From Kaistia sp. 32K (GTDB lineage: Bacteria; Pseudomonadota; Alphaproteobacteria; Rhizobiales; Kaistiaceae), in the NCBI RefSeq assembly GCF_016629525.1, contig NZ_AP024269.1, positions 372,001-436,000 of the forward strand: a stretch of DNA of 64,000 nt, in the 5' to 3' direction. Shown here in pieces: positions 25,482-34,926 of the stretch (positions within the stretch are counted from its first letter, which is position 1; the number at the start of each line of letters is the position of its first letter). A program made the translations under genes and the position numbers. The notes below the pieces were generated by a model. That model was not told the DNA's origin, ran no database searches, and saw only the letters and a program-made list of their open reading frames with translations.

Positions 25482-27920
25482 CTAGTTGGCGCTCGCCGCC
25501 GGCTGCAGTCGGAACGTCAGCTTGTCGATCTTGCCGGTGAACCTGAACGGCGGGTCGTAGCGATATTCGGCCAGCGCGACGCCGGTGCGGGTATCGAGGC
25601 CGACGTCGAAGGTCTCGTCCTCCGGGAAGGTGACGGGAATGCCGTGCTCGAGTGTGTTAGTGGCAACCGCCTTGCCGTCGACCGACAGGACGCCTGTGCC
25701 GCCCTTGCCGAGGCCCGGGCCGGCCGAGGTGAAGTCGAAGACGATCGTGTGCTTGCCGGGCTCCAGTTCGGGCCCCTCCCACATCGTCCGCTTCAGGTCG
25801 AGGAGGTTATAGAGGAACACGACCCGGCCGCGCCCGACGCCGAAATCGCCCTTGCTGAGGAAAAGGCCGTAGCCGCCGAAACGCCCGCCCTCGGTGACGA
25901 TCATGCCTTCGGCGCCGCCCTCGGGAATCTCGACCTCGGCGGTGATCGTGTAGGACTTGTTCAGGGTGCTGGGTGCGGCGCTCCCCGGCACGCCGCTCAA
26001 TTCGCCGGAATAGGTGAACTCCGTGCGCCCCGCCGTCAGGCTCGGCCGCGGCGTGTTCCAGCGCGCGAGCGTCGAGTTGTCGAGCGGCAGCACGCCATAT
26101 TTCCGCGCTTCCTCGTAGAAGAGATCCTGCATCTGCTTGAGCCTGTCGGGCTCCGCGGCGGCGAGATCGGTGGACTGCGTCGGATCTGCGTCGACGTTGT
26201 AGAGCTCCCAATTGTAGCCGGTGATCACGTCGGGCGGCGTCTTGGTGCTGAGCTCCCAGGGGAGCGTCGCCGGCGTCGTCGCAGCCACCCAGCCATCGTG
26301 ATAGATGGCGCGATTGCCGAGCATCTCGAAATATTGCGTGCTGTGCCGGGTCGGGACGTCGGCATGGGCCTTGTCCCAGGTGTACATCATGCTCACGCCC
26401 TCGATCGGGCGCTGCGCGATGCCGTTGATCGTGTCCGGCGCCGGAATGCCGGTCGCCTCCAGGATGGTCGGCACGATGTCGATCACGTGGTGGAACTGGT
26501 TGCGGATGCCGCCGGCGTCCGTGATGTGCCCGGGCCAGGACATGGCGACGCCCTGCGCGGTGCCGCCGAAATGCGAAGGCACCTGCTTCACCCATTGGAA
26601 CGGCGTATCCATCGCCCAGGCCCAGCCGGCGGAATAATGCGGGAAGGTCCGTTCCGAACCCCAGAACGGATACCAGAGGAACTGGTCCTTCACCGGCACG
26701 GCGATGCCGTTGAAGGTGGTGAACTCGTTCGGCGTGCCGTTGATCATGCCCTCGGCGCTCGCGCCGTTGTCGCCGCCGATATAGATAATCAGGGTATTGT
26801 CGAGCTCGCCGAGATCCTCGACCGCCTGGATGACCCGGCCGATCTCATGATCGGCATAGGCGAGGTAGGCGCCGTAGACATCGGCCTGCCGGATGAAGAG
26901 CTTCTTCTCCTCGAAGCCGAGCGTGTCCCATTCGGGCAGCCCCTTCGGCCACGCCGTCAGCCTGGCGTTCTCCGGCATGATGCCGAGCCGCTTCTGGTTG
27001 GCGAAGATCGTCTCGCGCAGCTTGTTCCAGCCCTGGTCGAACAGGTGCATGTCGCTGATCTTCTTGAACCACTCGGGCGTCGGATGATGCGGCGCGTGGG
27101 TGGCGCCCGGCACGTAGTAGACAAACCAGGGCTTGTCCGGCGCGATCTCCTTCAGTTGCTGGATGTGCTGGATCGCGTCGTCGGCCATCGCCGTCTCGAG
27201 GTTCCAGCCCGGATTGCCCTCGAACGGGTAGATCGCGGTGGTGTTGCGGAAGAGGTTCGGCTGCCACTGGCTCGCGTCGCCGCCGACGAAACCATAGAAA
27301 TAGTCGAACCCCATCCCCGTCGGCCACTGGTTGAACGGTCCCGCCTGGCTCGACTGGTAGGAGGGCGTGTTGTGGTCCTTGCCGAACCACGACGTGGCGT
27401 AGCCGTTCTCCTTGAGGATGGTCCCGATCGTGCCCTTCTCGATCGGAATGATGGAATCATAGCCCGGATAGCCGGTCGCGATCTCGCCGACGACGCCGAA
27501 GCCGACCGAATGATGATTGCGCCCAGTGATCAGCGCCGCGCGGGTCGGCGAGCAGAGCGAGGTGGAATGGAAATTGGTGAAGCGCAGCCCGGAACGGGCG
27601 ATGCGATCCATAGCCGGCGTCGGAATGACGCCGCCGAACGTGCTCGGCGCGCCGAAACCCTGATCGTCCGTCATGATGAGGAGGACGTTGGGGGCGCCCT
27701 TCGGCGGCACAACGCGGGGCGCCCACCAGGGCGTCGAGTCCGACGCCCTTTCCTTGATCACGCCGCCGAACTTCGGGTCCGGCGGCGGCAGCTGCTTGCC
27801 CGTTATGGTGGTCGTGGCCCCGGGAGATCCGACGTCTCCGGTCGTCTGCTGGGCCGAGGCGGCGACGCAACCAAGGGCGATGAAAACCGAACTCGCAAGG
27901 ATTTTTCGAAGGCTGTTCAT
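25482..27920 (-). CDS. Arylsulfatase, exported
   Basis: The 812-residue enzyme has a signal peptide (to about residue 24) and the type I sulfatase core. The metal-binding DDQGFG starts near residue 85. The sequence SLCSPTRAALITGR holds the CxPxR formylglycine motif, Cys near 123, which must be converted by a formylglycine-generating enzyme before export. GGDNGAS supplies the later metal and substrate residues. The last 200 residues form a jelly-roll, concanavalin-like domain seen in the large bacterial arylsulfatases. The ATG at 27920 follows GGAGG with good spacing; the upstream TTG is not used. It releases sulphate from organic esters in the periplasm; natural substrate unknown. Confidence 0.94.
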   Translation of the reverse strand: MNSLRKILASSVFIALGCVAASAQQTTGDVGSPGATTTITGKQLPPPDPKFGGVIKERASDSTPWWAPRVVPPKGAPNVLLIMTDDQGFGAPSTFGGVIPTPAMDRIARSGLRFTNFHSTSLCSPTRAALITGRNHHSVGFGVVGEIATGYPGYDSIIPIEKGTIGTILKENGYATSWFGKDHNTPSYQSSQAGPFNQWPTGMGFDYFYGFVGGDASQWQPNLFRNTTAIYPFEGNPGWNLETAMADDAIQHIQQLKEIAPDKPWFVYYVPGATHAPHHPTPEWFKKISDMHLFDQGWNKLRETIFANQKRLGIMPENARLTAWPKGLPEWDTLGFEEKKLFIRQADVYGAYLAYADHEIGRVIQAVEDLGELDNTLIIYIGGDNGASAEGMINGTPNEFTTFNGIAVPVKDQFLWYPFWGSERTFPHYSAGWAWAMDTPFQWVKQVPSHFGGTAQGVAMSWPGHITDAGGIRNQFHHVIDIVPTILEATGIPAPDTINGIAQRPIEGVSMMYTWDKAHADVPTRHSTQYFEMLGNRAIYHDGWVAATTPATLPWELSTKTPPDVITGYNWELYNVDADPTQSTDLAAAEPDRLKQMQDLFYEEARKYGVLPLDNSTLARWNTPRPSLTAGRTEFTYSGELSGVPGSAAPSTLNKSYTITAEVEIPEGGAEGMIVTEGGRFGGYGLFLSKGDFGVGRGRVVFLYNLLDLKRTMWEGPELEPGKHTIVFDFTSAGPGLGKGGTGVLSVDGKAVATNTLEHGIPVTFPEDETFDVGLDTRTGVALAEYRYDPPFRFTGKIDKLTFRLQPAASAN

Positions 27921-28182
27921 TTCGAATGCCTCCAAATATCAGTCCTTAGTTAGAATACTCGCAGTCAAAAGGTCTTTTATTCTCAAAGTAATAGATGGGA
28001 TATGGATCACCGCGGCGGGCCGGCAAGCTCGCCGTCGTGACGACAGCGGTAAACTTGTGGAGAGCCGCCGGCTTCTGGGGCATGGCCGCCGGGCTCGAGC
28101 GACAGATCGCGCCCTTGCCATGCGCCGGCCTGCCATGCGAGGGGCGGGAGGAAACCAGTCCGATCCGGTATGTGAAGGAACC

Positions 28183-28812
28183 ATGCAGTTGACCAGCGCC
28201 GTCGCCCCCGCCCTTCCCAACGGCTATTCCTCGGTCGCGGCCGGCCATCTCGCCGCCGTCGTGACCAGCCTCGAGATGAGGGAGCGCCCGGCGCCACGGT
28301 CCGCGCAGGCGTTTCCCGCGGGGATCAGCCTGCAGCCCCTAGGACGGCCTTCGGTCGAGCGCTATCGCGCCCTTTATCGCGCGGTCGGCGAGGATTGGCT
28401 GTGGGTGTCCCGGCTCGTCATGCCGGACGACAAGCTGCGCGCCATCCTGGAGGACCCTCTGGTCGAGATCTTCGCGCTGCAGAAGGACGGCGTCGACGCG
28501 GGCATCCTCGAACTCGATTTTCGCGAGCCGGATACCTGCGAGCTCGCCTTCTTCGGCGTGACCATGGCCGTGCAGGGAAGCGGCATGGGCCGGGCGCTGA
28601 TGAACCAGGCGATCGAACGGGCCTGGTCGCGCCCGATCCGGCGCTTCTGGGTCCACACCTGCACGCTCGATCACCCCGCCGCGCTCGACTTCTACCGCCG
28701 CTCGGGCTTCACGCCCTTCGCGTTCCAGGTGGAAGTCATGCCGGACCCGCGCCTGACCGGTGCGATGCCGAGAAACTGCGCGCCGCAAATCCCGATTGTC
28801 GAAGCCGATTGA
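28183..28812 (+). CDS. GNAT-family N-acetyltransferase
   Basis: This 209-residue protein has the GNAT fold. The acetyl-CoA loop reads VQGSGMGRALMNQAI, a variant of the Q/RxxGxG/A motif. DFYRRSGFTPF is the usual C-terminal motif B. The first 45 residues are unconserved. AAGGAA precedes the ATG at 28183; the much longer open frame upstream runs antisense to the sulfatase and is rejected. It is divergent from the sulfatase gene. The acyl acceptor cannot be predicted. Confidence 0.88.
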   Translation: MQLTSAVAPALPNGYSSVAAGHLAAVVTSLEMRERPAPRSAQAFPAGISLQPLGRPSVERYRALYRAVGEDWLWVSRLVMPDDKLRAILEDPLVEIFALQKDGVDAGILELDFREPDTCELAFFGVTMAVQGSGMGRALMNQAIERAWSRPIRRFWVHTCTLDHPAALDFYRRSGFTPFAFQVEVMPDPRLTGAMPRNCAPQIPIVEAD

Positions 28813-28865
28813 GGGAGGCGCGCCTCCCTCTCGCTGGATGTTCCCGATCGACCGGCGCTGCCGTC

Positions 28866-29867
28866 CTATCCCAGCCTGGATCGATCGCGAAACTGTCGCG
28901 GTGTAACGCCGGATATCCGGCGGAAGGCGCGGCTGAAATGCGCCGGATCCGTGTATCCAGAAGAATAGGCGATATCGATGATCTTCGAATCCGTGCTGCG
29001 CAGCAGCTTGCTGGCGTTCTCGTATCGAACGGTCTCCAGTATATCGGAGTAGGTCAGGCCGATATGGTAGAGCTTTCGTTGCAGGGTCCGCGTGCTGACG
29101 CCCGCCATCTCCGCGACAACAGCCAGAGTCGGCGTGTTCTCGTCGAGATAGGCCGGCAGCATCAGCTTGATCAGCTCGACGATGTCGTAGCCCGAAGGGC
29201 CGTCTTCCGTGTCTAACGGAGGCGGAATGGATGCTCCGGCGCGAATGGAGAGACTGAGATGCGCGATCGGCACGCTGATCCAGGAGGCGTGTTGGCCTGA
29301 CAGAAACCGCACGTTTGGCCAGAGGGCCAGGGTCGCGCGACCGGGCGTATAGCGGGCTTCAAAGGCAATCGTATCCGGCATCCAGTCGGGCCCGGCAAAT
29401 TGGCGGACGATGTAGACGGGAAAGACGAGCTGGAGCCATTGCGAATGCTCCAGATGCCGCAGCGCACTCGTCCCGGAAAGCCTGCTGCAGATGCGCACGT
29501 GATCGACATGGTGCTCGATCCACAGGCTCAGAATGGTATCCTCGCGCGCGGCCCATTTGCAGGCGTGCTGCAGAGCCACGAGCAGTGTCGGAGAGTGCTC
29601 GATCAGCGCCCGAGTCTTGTCTCGCAGATGCGAATAATGCAGCCGCTGTGTGGCCAGAAAGCCGAAGTCCTCAATGCCCTGGGACCTCTGCGCGGCTTCG
29701 ATGAAGCGGATGGCCGGCATCAGCGGAATATAAAGCTGGCTTTTTTCTTCCAGCGCCGAAGGAAGGCGAAACTTCTCCAAAGTTGAACTGACGGGGGAGC
29801 CGCTATCGCGAAGAATCCCGACGAAAGGAAGAAGAAACTGGCCTCGCGTCAAAGGGATGTTCGCCAA
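28866..29867 (-). CDS. AraC-family transcriptional regulator
   Basis: The 333-residue protein has an Arabinose_bd-type N-terminal half (about 15-210) and a C-terminal AraC DNA-binding domain (about 235-330). The first HTH lies in PTLAVVAEMAGVSTRTLQRKLYHIG and the second in IIDIAYSSGYTDPAHFSRAFRRISG. It ends with TPRQFRDRSRLG. It is divergent from the acid phosphatase gene across a 250-base gap that contains GGCAA-N9-TTGCC (29957-29975), a possible but weak operator. It may regulate the phosphatase. Confidence 0.9.
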   Translation of the reverse strand: MANIPLTRGQFLLPFVGILRDSGSPVSSTLEKFRLPSALEEKSQLYIPLMPAIRFIEAAQRSQGIEDFGFLATQRLHYSHLRDKTRALIEHSPTLLVALQHACKWAAREDTILSLWIEHHVDHVRICSRLSGTSALRHLEHSQWLQLVFPVYIVRQFAGPDWMPDTIAFEARYTPGRATLALWPNVRFLSGQHASWISVPIAHLSLSIRAGASIPPPLDTEDGPSGYDIVELIKLMLPAYLDENTPTLAVVAEMAGVSTRTLQRKLYHIGLTYSDILETVRYENASKLLRSTDSKIIDIAYSSGYTDPAHFSRAFRRISGVTPRQFRDRSRLG

Positions 29868-30117
29868 TGGATTTCGCCGCGCTTACGGGGTTAGTCCCTG
29901 CACCGGGTTCCTGTACCGGCAAGGTTGACGATAGCAAGCCGTGATTGGCGCGAAATGGCAAGATTGCGATTTGCCTTTGCCCGAAATGAATCGCGTGGAA
30001 CTCGCTTGTCGACACGAAAATCGACCGGCCGCTGGTATCCGCGAACGATCCGCCGGACGGCTGGTGGCGACATCGTCGCTTTGCCTGTCCGCGAGCATAA
30101 AGGGACTGGGAATATCA

Positions 30118-30942
30118 ATGATCGGGAATGCAGTTCGGGCCGTTGCCGTCTCCGTGTCTGCCCTGCTGGGGGTTTGCGGGCAGAGTTTCGCCCAATCAGA
30201 TGAAGCCCAGCCCAACGTCACCGATCCGCATTTCAAGATTGCGCCGGGCTATCTGCAGCGGTCCGATCTGCCCGACAGCCTGATGCTGCTCGGCCCGCCT
30301 CCCGCGCCGGACTCGGCTGCGCTGGCGAGAGACGAGGAGGCGCGCAAGGCGACGCTCGCTCTGCGCACCACCGACCGCTGGAAGCTTGCCGCCAGCGACG
30401 CCGATCTCTCCTTCCCGCAGGCGGCGGATAATTTCTCCTGCGCGATGGGTGTCGGCATCAACGAAACGGACACGCCGCGTCTCTATGCGATGATGCAGAA
30501 GATGTTGTCGGATCTTGGCCTGTCGACCTATGGCGTGAAGAACAAATACAACCGGACGCGCCCCTTCGTCGTGCACAGTGAAGCGACCTGCAGGGCGGAT
30601 CAGGAGCCAATTCTGCGGGAGGACGGCTCTTATCCCTCGGGCCATACGGCCGCGGGATGGGGATGGGCGCTGGTCTTCGCGGAGATCAATCCCGAGCGGG
30701 CGAACGAGTTGCTCCGGCGTGGCATCGAGTTCGGCCAGAGCCGAGTGATCTGCGACGCGCATTGGCAGAGCGATGTCGACGCGGGCCGCATCATGGGCGC
30801 GGCGACCGTCGCGCGGCTGCAGACCGATCCGGTCTTCCTTGCCGATCTGGAAGCAGCCAAGGCCGAGGTGGCGCAGGCGAAGCTGAAGCAGACCGCGGCG
30901 CCGGATTGCAAGGCCGAGGCATCCGCCCTGTCCCAGCCATAA
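30118..30942 (+). CDS. Class A non-specific acid phosphatase (PhoN-like, PAP2 superfamily)
   Basis: The 274-residue product has a signal peptide ending at QSFAQ, so it acts in the periplasm. The three PAP2 motifs are complete. They are KNKYNRTRP (KX6RP), YPSGHTA (PSGH) and SRVICDAHWQSD (SRX5HX3D), whose two histidines are the catalytic nucleophile and acid. Enzymes of this class remove phosphate from many organic esters, often on phosphate starvation. The C-terminal 30 residues are an Ala- and Lys-rich tail. The ATG at 30118 follows AAAGGGACTGGG. Confidence 0.92.
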   Translation: MIGNAVRAVAVSVSALLGVCGQSFAQSDEAQPNVTDPHFKIAPGYLQRSDLPDSLMLLGPPPAPDSAALARDEEARKATLALRTTDRWKLAASDADLSFPQAADNFSCAMGVGINETDTPRLYAMMQKMLSDLGLSTYGVKNKYNRTRPFVVHSEATCRADQEPILREDGSYPSGHTAAGWGWALVFAEINPERANELLRRGIEFGQSRVICDAHWQSDVDAGRIMGAATVARLQTDPVFLADLEAAKAEVAQAKLKQTAAPDCKAEASALSQP

Positions 30943-31007
30943 GCCAGGCCTGATCGAAGGACGCATCCCTAAAGGTCCGCCCATCTCAAGCGAGGGGAGC
31001 CAAGGCC

Positions 31008-32021
31008 GTGTTCGAAACGATGCTTGCGGCCCTCGGGCAGGATATGCGGAACAGAGGCGAGGGCTCGCGAGCCCTCGCGTCCAGCCCCGGCGTCCCAGCC
31101 TCTCCCCCGCACTCCGACGCATCGATGCGCCTCTGCATGCCCACGGCGGCAGAGGCGGCGCGCGACCCCTCCAAGCCTCTGGCCCGAACCGAGCCCCTTC
31201 AACCCGCGCCAGGGGATGGTGGCTTGGCCATGAAATCACGGCTTCTCGCTGAGATCGAAAGCGGATTGCGGCAGAACACCTTCGAGCTTCACTACCAACC
31301 CATCGTGTCCCTGACGGTCGAACGCGCCCCCTCGCTGGAGGCGCTCATGCGCTGGCGCCATCCGGATCGCGGCCTCTTGTTGCCCGCCGCGTTCAGGAGG
31401 GGTTTTGCCGAGCCGCGCATCCGCGCGGCTTTTGGCATGTACATGCTCGACAGGGTCTTCAGCGACCTCGTCGCCTTCCAGGAGCAAGGCCTCGCGCTCG
31501 ACCGCGTCGCCATCAATCTGACCGGTTCCGATTTTCGGTCGCCGGACTTCCTGGATCGCTTCTTCGAGTTGAGCGCGAGAACGGGCATTCCGCCCACGGC
31601 CTTCTGCGCCGAGGTCACGGAGAGCATGTTTATCGGTCGCCGCCAGACCTCCCTTCAACGGGGGCTTCGCTGCCTTCATGACGCTGGCGTCGAGATCGCG
31701 CTCGACGATTTCGGGACGGGCTTTGCTTCGTTGACGCATCTGCGCCAGCTGCCGATTGACCGGCTGAAGATCGACCGAAGCTTCGTTGCGAACATGGTCG
31801 CCTCGAGGAGGGATCAGTCGATTATCCGCGGCATCATTGAAATCGCCCACAACTTGGACGCGATTGTCGTGGCCGAAGGGGTTGAGACCCTCGAGCAGGT
31901 CGAGCTACTCGCTGAGTTCGGCTGCGACATGGTGCAGGGCTGGTATTTCGGCAAGGCGTGCGAAGGGGGCTGCCTGACGGAAGTGCTCAACGCCATGCCG
32001 TCAGGGCGAAATCGCAAATAA
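31008..32021 (+). CDS. EAL-domain cyclic-di-GMP phosphodiesterase
   Basis: The 337-residue protein has an unconserved, Pro- and Ala-rich first 75 residues and a single EAL domain (about 80-325) without GGDEF or a membrane segment. The catalytic residues are all present: Glu of LEALMRW, Asn of AINLTG, Glu of EVTES, the DDFGTG aspartates, Lys of LKIDRSF, Glu of VAEGVET and Gln of VQGWYFG. It should therefore linearise cyclic di-GMP in the cytoplasm. The start is GTG; an internal ATG at about residue 75 (MKSRLLAEIE) is an alternative that fits the domain edge. It is alone. Confidence 0.9.
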   Translation: MFETMLAALGQDMRNRGEGSRALASSPGVPASPPHSDASMRLCMPTAAEAARDPSKPLARTEPLQPAPGDGGLAMKSRLLAEIESGLRQNTFELHYQPIVSLTVERAPSLEALMRWRHPDRGLLLPAAFRRGFAEPRIRAAFGMYMLDRVFSDLVAFQEQGLALDRVAINLTGSDFRSPDFLDRFFELSARTGIPPTAFCAEVTESMFIGRRQTSLQRGLRCLHDAGVEIALDDFGTGFASLTHLRQLPIDRLKIDRSFVANMVASRRDQSIIRGIIEIAHNLDAIVVAEGVETLEQVELLAEFGCDMVQGWYFGKACEGGCLTEVLNAMPSGRNRK

Positions 32022-32194
32022 ATAGGGTCACTTATCTCGGTTGATATGAGGCATGGGAAACGGTCGGTCCGCTGACCGTCTCCCGACCGCATTGACCCTT
32101 CTGCACGCTCCATGGCGTCGGCTTGATGTGGCTCTCCGGACCTGTCCCTCCAGGATACAGGCTGGTCCAAGAGCCTATTCCTATGCGGCGAGGA

Positions 32195-33031
32195 TCAGGT
32201 CGGATCGGCGCCCATGACGAGGCCTTCGATGTCGTGCTTCTGGGTAATCGGCACCAGCTCGTCGACGACCCGGCAGACGAGATGCTGCCTGGCGATTTCG
32301 GGGAGGGCGTCATGCCACTCCCGCGTCACCATCATGTCGTGCAGCTCGGCGTGCCCGGCGCCCGGCCTGTCGACGCCGAGCACCATGACCGGTCGAGCGA
32401 TCGGCGACTGGTGTTCCGTGCCGCGATGGACCGTCAGGGCCGAGCGACAGGAAATGTCGCCGCGTTTCGGAAATTTGCGCGTCGCGCGGTCCTGGAAGCG
32501 GCCCCAGAGCGCCTTGTCCGGGAACATCTCATGCTTCCACTCGCGGCCATCGTCATATTGCGTTCCCGGAGCCACTTCGAACGGCCCCATGTCCTCGGTG
32601 ACATCGACGCCCGTCAAGTTGAAGGCGAGCGAAGTGATCCGGCGGTCGCGATAGGTATCGACGGGTGAGGGGAAGTCGCGGTGCCACGGCTGGTATTTGG
32701 CGCCCTGGAACGGCACGTCAAAGCCGATCTCGACGATCTGGTAGTCCGATCCGAGCACGTTGGTGCAGACATCGACGACCCACGGATGGGTGATGAGGTC
32801 GACGAAGCCGCGAAGCGCCTGCGGGTGGATCTCGACATACCAGCGGCGGGGGCCGCGGCCAACCGCGCCTCCCGGCCTTTGAATGGCCGACCAGAAGGCG
32901 GTCATCATGTCCTCGCGCATCTCGTCGGCCCATGCCGGACTGAAGGCCCCCTTCAGTCCGATGATGCCGTCCTCCGCGAGCAGCGCTCTCTGTGCGGCAA
33001 TATCGTAGTCAAATGCCGGCGTCGTGTTCAT
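32195..33031 (-). CDS. Phytanoyl-CoA dioxygenase family protein (Fe(II)/2-oxoglutarate oxygenase)
   Basis: The 278-residue protein has the double-stranded beta-helix of the PhyH family. The iron-binding facial triad is visible as WHRDFP (HxD, about residues 118-120) and a distal His in LTVHRGTEH. An Arg in that region would bind 2-oxoglutarate. Such enzymes hydroxylate small secondary metabolites or lipids; the substrate here is unknown. A very strong GGAGGAG precedes the ATG. The gene diverges from a LacI-type regulator, which probably represses it until a small sugar-like or other ligand is present. Confidence 0.86.
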   Translation of the reverse strand: MNTTPAFDYDIAAQRALLAEDGIIGLKGAFSPAWADEMREDMMTAFWSAIQRPGGAVGRGPRRWYVEIHPQALRGFVDLITHPWVVDVCTNVLGSDYQIVEIGFDVPFQGAKYQPWHRDFPSPVDTYRDRRITSLAFNLTGVDVTEDMGPFEVAPGTQYDDGREWKHEMFPDKALWGRFQDRATRKFPKRGDISCRSALTVHRGTEHQSPIARPVMVLGVDRPGAGHAELHDMMVTREWHDALPEIARQHLVCRVVDELVPITQKHDIEGLVMGADPT

Positions 33032-33056
33032 CTGGTTCTCCTCCCGATTTCGGAGA

Positions 33057-33086
33057 AGCCTACCGGTGCTAATAATTATTAGTCAA
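33057..33086. promoter_or_regulatory. Divergent promoter with a perfect 14-bp palindrome, likely LacI operator
   Basis: CTAATAATTATTAG at 33069-33082 is its own reverse complement. On the minus strand it lies inside the spacer between TTGACT (33081-33086) and TAGGCT (33057-33062), 18 bases apart, so a bound repressor would block the dioxygenase promoter. The centre is AT rather than the CG common in LacI sites. Confidence 0.6.
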
Positions 33087-33133
33087 TGGTCGATTTTTAT
33101 CACGTGGTGTAGAGGAGCAGGGCGGGGGACAGC

Positions 33134-34180
33134 ATGAGCGGCGGCAAAACGATGAAGCGCGTGACCATGATGGATGTGGCCAAGGCGGCGGGCTGCTCCC
33201 AGGCGACGGTCTCCGTCGTCCTCAACAATGTCACGGACATCAAGATATCGCCCGACCTCCGCACGCGCGTGCTGGAAGCGGCGCGCAGGCTTGGCTACGG
33301 GCTCGCAAGCCCCATCCGTCGCGCCGGCCTCGGAGACCTCCGGGGCGGCTGCATCGGCTTCATCGTCGACCAGCTCGCGACGACGCCGGAAGCGGTCAAC
33401 GCGATCGAGGGCGCCCGGCATGCCTCCTGGGAAAACGACGTGACCATTCTGGTCGCGCAGACGCAGGGGCGGGCCGAGCATGAGCGCAAGGCGGTGGCGC
33501 GCCTTCTGCAGGCCGGCGCACAGGGCATCGTTTATATGTCGATCTTTACCCGCCGCGTATCGATCGACGCGGTCTTCGACGACCTGCCCGTACCGCTCGT
33601 CCTGCTCAACTGCTATACCAGCGACAATCGCTTTCCCGCGGTCGTGCCGGACGAGGCGACCGGCGGACACATGGCAACGGCCTCTCTGATCGGGAAGGGG
33701 CACAGACGCATCGCCACGATCGTCGGCGAAAGCTTCATGGAAGCCGCACAGGACCGGCTCGCCGGCTATCGCCAGGCGCTCGCCGAGGCAGGGCTCGCCT
33801 ATGACGACCGTCTGGTGGTCGAGGGAAACTGGACGCCGACCTCCGGCTTCGAGTCGACCCAGAAGCTCCTGTCGCTCGAGGAACCGCCGACAGCGATTTT
33901 TTGCCAGAATGACAAGATGGCCATGGGTTGCTTCAACGCCATCACAGAGGCGGGGATGCGGATCCCGGACGATCTTTCCGTCGTCGGCTATGACGACGAC
34001 GAGATTTCCCGCCATCTGCGCCCGCAACTGACAACGCTGGAACTGCCCCATCGCCCGATGGGCGCCTGGGCAATCGAACAGCTTGCAAGGAAGCCGCTCG
34101 CGGGCCGGCATGAAATCCACAAGGTCGGATGCACGCTCATCGAGCGAGCCTCCACAAAAGGTTGCGTCACTCGTCAGTAG
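33134..34180 (+). CDS. LacI-family transcriptional regulator
   Basis: The 348-residue protein starts with the LacI helix-turn-helix (MMDVAKAAGCSQATVSVVLNN) and the hinge helix (RTRVLEAARRLGYG). A periplasmic-binding-protein-like sensor domain fills residues 70-345; AIFCQNDKMAMGCFNAITEAG and DDLSVVGYDDDEIS are typical. It is divergent from the dioxygenase gene and probably its repressor as well as its own. GGGGGA precedes the ATG; a second ATG six codons on is possible. It is the last chromosomal gene before the island. Confidence 0.92.
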   Translation: MSGGKTMKRVTMMDVAKAAGCSQATVSVVLNNVTDIKISPDLRTRVLEAARRLGYGLASPIRRAGLGDLRGGCIGFIVDQLATTPEAVNAIEGARHASWENDVTILVAQTQGRAEHERKAVARLLQAGAQGIVYMSIFTRRVSIDAVFDDLPVPLVLLNCYTSDNRFPAVVPDEATGGHMATASLIGKGHRRIATIVGESFMEAAQDRLAGYRQALAEAGLAYDDRLVVEGNWTPTSGFESTQKLLSLEEPPTAIFCQNDKMAMGCFNAITEAGMRIPDDLSVVGYDDDEISRHLRPQLTTLELPHRPMGAWAIEQLARKPLAGRHEIHKVGCTLIERASTKGCVTRQ

Positions 34181-34319
34181 GGGGCTCTGGGGTCGGGCCC
34201 CACCGATCGGCCAAGCTCTATAGCTTCGGGCTCAGCTCAGGGGCTTCCGGATCGTCCCGACAAGCGGGAACGGCCGAACCCTTTGCGGCACAAGAACTTC
34301 AGCAGAGTCGGTTGGGAAA

Positions 34320-34345
34320 TGGTGCTGCAAGAGAGGATTGAACTC
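34320..34345. repeat. attL, left 26-bp attachment repeat
   Basis: This 26-base stretch is identical to 51222-51247, the tRNA-Thr 3' end including CCA. Outside it no tRNA structure continues, as expected for the copy displaced by integration. Confidence 0.9.
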
Positions 34346-34360
34346 GCTTCGCACGCTCCA

Positions 34361-34426
34361 AACCCTAGGAAAACTGCGGGCTTCCGAGAGGTGGCCCGCT
34401 AGGCTGTGGCACGGTCCTGTAGCACG
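34361..34426. repeat. Left-arm repeats shared with the right island end
   Basis: AACCCTAGGAA at 34361-34371 recurs at 51176-51186. Two tandem nine-base units, TGTGGCACG (34405-34413) and TGTAGCACG (34418-34426), recur as TGTGGCACG twice at 51141-51162 with the same 13-base period. Lying at both ends near the cores, they look like arm-type integrase or excisionase binding sites. Confidence 0.55.
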
Positions 34427-34546
34427 ATGTGGGTTGAAGGAACAAGAGTGCAGTACGAGAGTTCAGGCCGTCAACGAAACTCCTCCGACACCACCAAAAT
34501 GGCGCTTGCAAGGTGCCGCGAGACGCTCATGGTGGGCAACAAGCGC

Positions 34547-34675
34547 GCCGGAAGAAGGCGCAGCCCCGTCAATTTCCATTCTTTCCGCCGTTGGTTTGTC
34601 ACAAGGGCGGAGCGACCGGGCCAGCCGAAGAGTGAGCGGCTACTCGGGTGAACCTCAATTCAGCAAAATAGGGGC
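34547..34675 (+). pseudogene. Tyrosine integrase C-terminal remnant A
   Basis: The frame from 34547 reads RAGRRRSPVNFHSFRRWFVT and then RAERPGQP, the catalytic HxxR segment of DUF6538-type alphaproteobacterial integrases. It then breaks; a shifted frame a few bases on gives SGYSGEP, matching the conserved YSGG segment near the catalytic Tyr, with the intervening 20 or so codons deleted. It is a decayed relic of another integrase. The remaining bases to 34926 hold no recognisable gene. Confidence 0.65.
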
Positions 34676-34926
34676 ACGTGGAAGCTGTGGGCCTCGTGCC
34701 CTCCAATTGCGATCGAGGCTAAAGATCGCTGGGATTTCAAGCCTACGTTTGTTGCCCAGACAAAAAGAAGTGAAAGCAAGTTTCTCGCGCTATGCTCGGC
34801 AATTCGATGAAGCCGAATGATTTCCTGCCTTGTTTGATGGGCGGACCAACCTCCCGGCTTATGCTGCGTCGGTGCCATTGACTGGAGGCGGCCACGTCTT
34901 CCATCTTGCCCTAGACGAGAAGGGCA

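Noticed and set aside
27673..28182. N-terminal extension of the GNAT gene into the sulfatase gene
   Set aside because: It would run antisense through the sulfatase signal peptide, while AAGGAA and conservation support the start at 28183.
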